DNA from: Candidatus Thalassarchaeaceae archaeon
GTDB lineage: Archaea; Thermoplasmatota; Poseidoniia; Poseidoniales; Thalassarchaeaceae
Assembly (NCBI GenBank): GCA_030754395.1
Contig: JASMAJ010000022.1
Location: 1-10,024, forward strand
DNA: 10,024 nucleotides
Direction: 5' to 3'
Shown: positions 6,171-10,024 of the stretch, piece after piece
How the letters are laid out: every line of letters starts with the position of its first letter
Numbering within the stretch: the stretch's first letter is position 1
The notes under the pieces: model-generated
What the model saw: only the letters and a program-made list of their open reading frames with translations
Databases searched by the model: none
Told to the model about the DNA's origin: nothing
Position numbers and translations under genes: made by a program

Positions 6171-6218
6171 GAAGGTTTAACCATTTACGAAAATGTTCAG
6201 CAAAAAATTGCTTATTCC
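6171..6218. promoter_or_regulatory. A/T-rich core of a divergent promoter region
   Basis: The 154-base gap between the starts at 6126 (minus) and 6281 (plus) has its A/T-rich core here. On the minus strand it contains CGTAAATGGTTAAACC, at a suitable distance for the gene ending at 5770. It also holds a self-complementary GCAA-AAAA-TTGC (6200-6211). Which element serves which gene cannot be told by eye. Confidence 0.3.
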
Positions 6219-6280
6219 TAGGGTAATTCGCAAAGCGAGAGTCCCGTTCGTTTGATGTCTTAGGTTCTTGACGAGACCTC

Positions 6281-7933
6281 GTGCGTGAGAAGGTCGACTG
6301 GGTCGGAGCTGCTGGTAGTAGCTTGTTGAGAAAGGCAGTTGGATACTGGCGTGATGACTCAGATTTGTGGTTTGAACATGCATATGATAGACTTCCCGAG
6401 ACCGTTAGAGTAAATCCCTTATCCCCTAATTCCGAATGGGTTGAAAGCTGGCTAGAATCAATAGGCTGTACGCCTATTAGTTGGTTTAATGGAGTGGGCT
6501 CAGCATGGGAAATGCCCTTTGATAGAGGTAAGGCAGAAGGTGAGACAAAGAAACTCTTAGCCGCTCTTCATGTAACCGGTCGTTTGACTCGTCAAGAAGC
6601 TGTTTCGATGCTGCCCGTTATCGCTCTAGATGCACAGCCTGGTGAAGTCACACTAGATATGTGTGCAAGTCCAGGTTCTAAGACTACTCAAATAGCCGAG
6701 CATTTGGATGATTTAGGAGTAGTTGTTGCAAATGAAGTAGTCCGTGGAAGGGTGAATCTATTAGTTTCTAATATTCAAAGACATAGATCTCAAACAGCAA
6801 TCGTAGTCAATCATGATGCACGTCATTTCCCCAATGTCCCCGAGTCTGGATATGATAGAATTCTAGTCGATGCCCCATGTACTGGTTCAGGTACCACAAG
6901 AAAGAATCCTGACGTATGGAGAAGATGGAAACCCAATAGTGGTCGCTCAATGCAAAAGTTGCAGATTGACATACTTGATAGAGCAGTAAAATTGACTAAA
7001 ACCGGTGGGCGAATAGTCTACTCTACTTGTTCATTAGATCCACTTGAGAATGAAGCAGTCGTGGCTGAAATATTGCGAAGATTTCCATATTTATCTCTTT
7101 CATCAGCTCATCATGCAATACCGAATTTAATAGCATCAGAGGGATTTAGAGATTGGCCAATCCTAGACGATGATGGTTCAATCATAGAGAATGAAGAGGT
7201 AAGAGAGAGTTTCTTGCCACCAATTGAAGAAAAAATTGCTGAACAACTTTCGTTGTGTATGAGAGTCTGGAACGATCAATCACAAGGAGGCGGTTTCTTC
7301 CTTGCCGTTATCGAAAAATCAGATTCGTTTCAAAAAAAGAAAATCCAAGTTCAAGAAACCCTATCTTCTGATGATTCGCCAATCGACAAAGATACGGTGC
7401 CTCAACCAATCAATGAAAATCAATCAGAAATGCTTTCTCAACATATAGGCAATGTCCCAGATAATCTCTGGGTTAGGGGGAGAAAAGTTCTCTGGGCCAC
7501 CCCAGAGGCGAAGATGATTTGGAATTCAGAGCGAAGTCGAAGAGGTGGGAGAACTCGAATTCCAGGTCAACGATGGCGACCACTTAGTGTAGTTCATCTT
7601 GGCCAAGAGGTGGCCCATTTACGTAAGGGTGAGTTTGAGAGAATTGTTGGTTCTGCAGCTGGAAAATTAGCCGAAACAATCGAAATGGGTGTAGTTGAGG
7701 TTTCTGCCGAATGTATTGATTCGCTTCTAGCAGGAAATGAACCTAAACCTGAAGAATTATCATCTGATATATCTCAGATACGAGGTAACCTGTTACTTAG
7801 AGACACATCAGATGGAACTACCATCCCAGTATGGATTGGAGGCCGGGTTACTCTGATGTTGCGTACCTCAGAGCATATTGTTATGTGCGCACTAAGGGGA
7901 GTAATTTTTCCTTCAAAGTCAGAAGAAGAGTGA
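6281..7933 (+). CDS. NSUN2/Trm4-like tRNA (cytosine-5-)-methyltransferase
   Basis: This 550-residue enzyme of the NOL1/NOP2/Sun family transfers a methyl group from S-adenosylmethionine to C5 of cytosine in RNA. RLTRQEAVSMLPVIALD (101-117) precedes the SAM-binding motif I, LDMCASPGSKTTQ (125-137). Motif IV is VDAPCTGSGTTRKNPDVWRRWKP (196-218) with C200; motif VI is VYSTCSLDPLENEAVV (246-261) with catalytic C250. GGGFFLAVIEK (336-346) closes the methyltransferase fold. These match Trm4/NSUN2 better than bacterial RsmB or RsmF. After a linker (347-393) the C-terminal part (396-545, VRGRKVLWATPEAKMIW to MCALRGVIF) resembles the matching region of human NSUN2. Archaeal Trm4 proteins I know are shorter, so the C-terminal part is notable. 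The start is GTG at 6281 with no clear ribosome binding site; MREKVDW is a plausible N-terminus. The tail is SEEE. Confidence 0.9.
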   Translation: MREKVDWVGAAGSSLLRKAVGYWRDDSDLWFEHAYDRLPETVRVNPLSPNSEWVESWLESIGCTPISWFNGVGSAWEMPFDRGKAEGETKKLLAALHVTGRLTRQEAVSMLPVIALDAQPGEVTLDMCASPGSKTTQIAEHLDDLGVVVANEVVRGRVNLLVSNIQRHRSQTAIVVNHDARHFPNVPESGYDRILVDAPCTGSGTTRKNPDVWRRWKPNSGRSMQKLQIDILDRAVKLTKTGGRIVYSTCSLDPLENEAVVAEILRRFPYLSLSSAHHAIPNLIASEGFRDWPILDDDGSIIENEEVRESFLPPIEEKIAEQLSLCMRVWNDQSQGGGFFLAVIEKSDSFQKKKIQVQETLSSDDSPIDKDTVPQPINENQSEMLSQHIGNVPDNLWVRGRKVLWATPEAKMIWNSERSRRGGRTRIPGQRWRPLSVVHLGQEVAHLRKGEFERIVGSAAGKLAETIEMGVVEVSAECIDSLLAGNEPKPEELSSDISQIRGNLLLRDTSDGTTIPVWIGGRVTLMLRTSEHIVMCALRGVIFPSKSEEE

Positions 7934-7975
7934 ACATTCGCTCAACAAATCTGCATTATTACAGGTGAATGTTCA
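7931..7975. repeat. 9-base inverted repeat of two GAANNTTC palindromes upstream of the Lrp gene
   Basis: TGAACATTC (7931-7939) and GAATGTTCA (7967-7975) are exact reverse complements. Each also contains its own small palindrome (GAACATTC, GAATGTTC). The two sites are 36 bases apart centre to centre, and the second ends 40 bases before the ATG of the Lrp/AsnC gene. Lrp family dimers bind short palindromes and often repress their own gene, so this is a candidate operator. The alternative is a weak stem downstream of the methyltransferase gene. Confidence 0.45.
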
Positions 7976-8015
7976 ATAACCAACTTGTCTAAGACTCATT
8001 TCCCGAGGCTTTGTA

Positions 8016-8462
8016 ATGCTTGATGAGACGGACCGAGGCATCATTGAGGTGCTTGAAAAAGATGCTCGTACTTCATTGCGCAAGATTGCTGAAAAAGTTG
8101 GAGTATCACTCGGCACTGTAAGTAATCGTGTCCATAAGTTGGAAGACTCAGGTGTAATCAAAGGATATCGAGTAATCCTTGATTCGGATAATGTAGGATG
8201 GGGGCTGACTGTTGTCATTGGACTTCGTATAGAGAAAGGACGGCTGATTGAGATTCAAGAGAAAATTGCTGTCGATCCGCGGGTATATGGTGTGTATGAT
8301 GTGACTGGTGATTATGATTCTATGATAATTGCAAAAGCCAGAGATCGAAATGATTTAGATAATCTATCAAAGAATGTTCTTTCGATGGATGGCATATTGA
8401 GATCCGTAACTCATCTTGTACTAAATACTGTGAAAGAGGACCCCATTTCTTTCCCAAAGTAG
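8016..8462 (+). CDS. Lrp/AsnC family transcriptional regulator
   Basis: This 148-residue protein has the standard family layout and length. The N-terminal DNA-binding domain starts LDETDRGIIEVLEKDARTS and holds the helix-turn-helix at about 20-51 (LRKIAEKVGVSLGTVSNRVH, then KLEDSGVIKGY). The RAM domain (about 64-140), which makes dimers and octamers and binds small ligands such as amino acids, shows the conserved VTGDYDSMI (96-104). The ATG at 8016 is preceded by GAGG at a seven-base spacing. The ligand and targets cannot be told from sequence. The paired palindromes upstream suggest autoregulation. It converges on the TOPRIM gene with two bases between stops. Confidence 0.93.
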   Translation: MLDETDRGIIEVLEKDARTSLRKIAEKVGVSLGTVSNRVHKLEDSGVIKGYRVILDSDNVGWGLTVVIGLRIEKGRLIEIQEKIAVDPRVYGVYDVTGDYDSMIIAKARDRNDLDNLSKNVLSMDGILRSVTHLVLNTVKEDPISFPK

Positions 8463-8478
8463 AATTATTCTTCTTCAG
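8463..8478 (+). terminator. Candidate pyrimidine-tract terminator of the Lrp gene
   Basis: Directly after the Lrp stop the plus strand reads AATTATTCTTCTTCAG, which is the complement of the Ser-Glu-Glu-Glu-stop end of the TOPRIM gene. It is T-rich but interrupted by C, so support is modest. Confidence 0.25.
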
Positions 8479-8974
8479 AATATGATCTGATAAGTGGTAG
8501 TAGAGAATTAGCATAAGGTGTCAATGCTTCTACTGTTCTGCCTTCAGGTTTCATTGTCTTCAAAAGAATCATTCTAAGTTCTTCATCAACTTTCACATCC
8601 ATAGATTGTAGTCGGTCACGTAGTGCAGTCTGTAGGCGACCACCTGTACGATCCCAATCCATCAATAGAATCAACGGAGGCCCTCCATCAACGACATTCC
8701 GGGTTCCGTATTTGTCGTGAAAATATGCAACTAATCGAGACCTATCCCAACCTCGATTTATCTTTTCAATAATCCCTGAAAATCCTAGTGCTCGTAAGGC
8801 AATCTCATCCTTTTTTCCTTCGACTAGAATAGGACATCCGGAACCACCGTCGAGAATATCTCGATTTCTTTTTTGAGATTGAGCCATAGCCTTCGCAGCT
8901 TTATCAAAACGAACTGCTCTGTCAGCCGGACCAGTAGATTTGGCTCTATCCCAGTGCCAATCATTTTTTCCCAT
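8465..8974 (-). CDS. Stand-alone TOPRIM domain protein
   Basis: The 169-residue protein carries a TOPRIM fold, the metal-dependent nucleotidyl transfer/hydrolase domain of primases, topoisomerases and RNase M5. After a basic N-terminus (1-40) the first motif is PILVEGKKDEIALRALGF (48-65) with catalytic E52. The second is LILLMDWDRTGGRL (101-114) with metal-binding D106 and D108. The later helical region (ELRMILLKTMKPEGRTVEAL) is typical of archaeal short TOPRIM proteins (UPF0292/COG1658-like). The substrate is unknown; RNA or DNA processing is inference. ATG at 8974 is two bases after the stop of the DUF167 gene, and its GAGGA ribosome binding site lies inside the end of that gene, so translation is probably coupled. 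Confidence 0.88.
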   Translation of the reverse strand: MGKNDWHWDRAKSTGPADRAVRFDKAAKAMAQSQKRNRDILDGGSGCPILVEGKKDEIALRALGFSGIIEKINRGWDRSRLVAYFHDKYGTRNVVDGGPPLILLMDWDRTGGRLQTALRDRLQSMDVKVDEELRMILLKTMKPEGRTVEALTPYANSLLPLIRSYSEEE

Positions 8975-8976
8975 GT

Positions 8977-9276
8977 CTAATCCTCTATTAATTTTTGAAT
9001 GTCGGCTATTTTGTCTCCACGTAGTTTGATAGTTTTACGGCGTTTACTGTGACCAACTACAATACTAACATCTGCTTTCTTCATACCAATTTCTCTTGCT
9101 AGTAATTCAATCAATTCAACATTGGCTACACCATCAACTGGAGGTGATCTGACTGCAATCTTCAATCGCCCTCTCCATGGTTCAAATCCAATAATTTCAG
9201 AGCGTTTAGAGCCAGGTTGAATGTCTATTTCAACCAAGGTATTACCTTCCGACTTCCTAACCCAATTAGGTTCCAT
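8977..9276 (-). CDS. DUF167 (YggU/UPF0235) family protein
   Basis: The 99 residues match the small DUF167 family, found in bacteria, archaea and eukaryotes, whose role is not established. Visible motifs are VEIDIQPGSKRSEIIGF (15-31), LKIAVRSPPVDGVANVELIELLA (38-60) and VGHSKRRKTIKLRG (74-87), in the usual order and length. The ATG at 9276 is preceded by GAGAGGT, a fair ribosome binding site. It is the first gene of a two-gene operon with the TOPRIM protein. The conserved basic patch (K24, R25, K78-K81) is consistent with nucleic acid binding, which together with the TOPRIM partner suggests an RNA or DNA role, though this is inference. Confidence 0.92.
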   Translation of the reverse strand: MEPNWVRKSEGNTLVEIDIQPGSKRSEIIGFEPWRGRLKIAVRSPPVDGVANVELIELLAREIGMKKADVSIVVGHSKRRKTIKLRGDKIADIQKLIED

Positions 9277-9290
9277 TCAAACCTCTCTAG

Positions 9291-9353
9291 GGTAGGCTGC
9301 GTTTGAAGTCATTTCCAACTCACTCTAACACCATCAGACAATTGTTGCCTACC
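9291..9353. repeat. 7-base inverted repeat in the divergent gap before coxB
   Basis: GGTAGGC (9291-9297) and GCCTACC (9347-9353) are exact reverse complements 49 bases apart in the 123-base gap between the DUF167 and oxidase genes. The first half is next to the DUF167 ribosome binding site. It may be a regulator site or chance. No convincing TATA box is seen for either gene in this gap. Confidence 0.25.
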
Positions 9354-9399
9354 TCACACTTATGAGGGGTCTTCGCCCGCGCTACAACTAGAGATTGCT

Positions 9400-10024
9400 A
9401 TGGGTTTCATCACACCAATATTCGATGCTCTTTGGAGTGAGTTCGTACTTTGGTCAGCATTAGTAGGGGGAATCACCTTTGGGTGGCTATACCATCATTC
9501 ATTCTTCTATCGCTCAGAAGAAGGTGTTGACAATAATGTTGACAATCTACAAGTTGGGGTTTTTCCAGTTCATTACGACAATTTGAAACTTGAAGTGACT
9601 TGGACATTAGTCCCATTCATACTTATTGTTTATCTCGCATTTATCTCATGGGCTCCCCTTGATAATGTTTGGACATCCGCAGATTCTGATGGCGACTATG
9701 GTGAGGAATGTACTACTCAGACATCATCCAATTTAGTATGGGATGAAGGTGAAGGTAAGTACACTGCAGAATGCTACCATGTCATTGAACTTGTAGGATT
9801 CCAATGGGATTGGGATTTTGACTGCTTTGATTTAGCCGCGGACATATGTGAAGAAACTATGGTAACGATCGAAGGTAATGACAAGAAGAATATCAATCTT
9901 AAGCAAGGCGAAGTTTACCTTGTTGAGATGTATTCCCAAGATGTCACTCACTCACCTTGGTTCGTATCTATGGGTAACAAAGAAGATATCCAACCTAGTC
10001 AGACAACAAATCTTTGGCTTCCAG
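9400..10024 (+). CDS. coxB: Cytochrome c oxidase subunit II (C-terminus cut off by window edge)
   Basis: The 208 visible residues fit subunit II of an aerobic haem-copper oxidase, which holds the CuA centre that takes electrons into the enzyme. There are two membrane helices, about 13-31 (SEFVLWSALVGGITFGWLY) and 67-84 (VTWTLVPFILIVYLAFIS, with the conserved TWTLVP). The outer domain begins with the aromatic signature ELVGFQWDWDF (130-140), and DVTHSPWF (181-188) gives the first CuA ligand, H184. The Cys-rich CuA loop would lie beyond the window edge. Residues 92-128 form an acidic insert, and cysteines at 104, 125, 142 and 150 precede the CuA loop, more than usual; they might form disulphides. 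The start is ATG at 9400 with no clear ribosome binding site. It heads the likely oxidase operon to the right. Confidence 0.9.
   Translation, partial: MGFITPIFDALWSEFVLWSALVGGITFGWLYHHSFFYRSEEGVDNNVDNLQVGVFPVHYDNLKLEVTWTLVPFILIVYLAFISWAPLDNVWTSADSDGDYGEECTTQTSSNLVWDEGEGKYTAECYHVIELVGFQWDWDFDCFDLAADICEETMVTIEGNDKKNINLKQGEVYLVEMYSQDVTHSPWFVSMGNKEDIQPSQTTNLWLP

Noticed and set aside
6177..6383. Minus-strand open frame of 68 residues across the divergent gap
   Set aside because: It spans the promoter region and the start of the methyltransferase gene on the opposite strand, and its translation has no recognisable pattern.
5686..9356. Shared CCTACCT heptamer at 5690-5697 and 9349-9355 as a regulon motif
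   Set aside because: Only two copies of a seven-base word in different contexts; this is within chance expectation for 10 kb.
1..10024. CRISPR array, defence island or intact mobile element
   Set aside because: No regularly spaced direct repeats, no cas or transposase frames and no target-site duplications were seen; the only recombinase fits a housekeeping XerA.

Overview
The window reads as a gene-dense stretch of an archaeal chromosome. The best domain-level clue is a 65-residue Sec61-beta/SecG subunit of archaeal type. Supporting clues are an Lrp/AsnC regulator with a RAM domain, a stand-alone TOPRIM protein next to a DUF167 protein, a single archaeal Xer recombinase, and a tRNA m5C methyltransferase whose layout resembles eukaryotic NSUN2/Trm4. 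Together with an aerobic cytochrome c oxidase subunit II and large acidic membrane proteins, this suggests a marine planktonic euryarchaeon of the Poseidoniales (Marine Group II) kind. That placement is inference from gene content, not from a marker gene.

Layout, left to right. Positions 1-1954 (minus) hold one long open reading frame, cut by the window edge, for a membrane protein with an N-terminal SAP domain, an acidic linker, one transmembrane helix and a large C-terminal region. A divergent gap of about 170 bases separates it from rimK (2126-3079, plus). Next is a Xer-type tyrosine recombinase (3131-4357, plus). Its first 75 codons cross a GC-rich patch full of inverted repeats, so its true start is uncertain. 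A small Cys/His protein (4366-4593, minus) converges on the recombinase and diverges from an unrecognised 279-residue protein with a helical C-terminal half (4641-5480, plus). That gene meets secG (5481-5678, minus) stop to stop with no gap. Upstream of secG on the same strand is an unrecognised 118-residue protein (5770-6126).

The second half starts with the NSUN2/Trm4-like methyltransferase (6281-7933, plus). An Lrp/AsnC regulator (8016-8462, plus) follows, preceded by a pair of GAANNTTC palindromes that form a 9-base inverted repeat. On the minus strand lies a two-gene operon, DUF167 then TOPRIM (9276 to 8465), separated by two bases. The window ends in the N-terminal two thirds or so of cytochrome c oxidase subunit II (9400-10024, plus).

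Functionally this is mostly housekeeping: protein export, tRNA modification, chromosome resolution, respiration and transcription control. I see no CRISPR array, tRNA, rRNA, intact transposon or defence cassette. The points most worth a second look are the membrane-tethered SAP protein with a hairpin over its Shine-Dalgarno sequence, the structured patch at 3165-3305, the NSUN2-like architecture, and the candidate Lrp operator. Except for the two candidate non-coding regions discussed (1955-2125 and about 3080-3352), there is no long stretch without genes.
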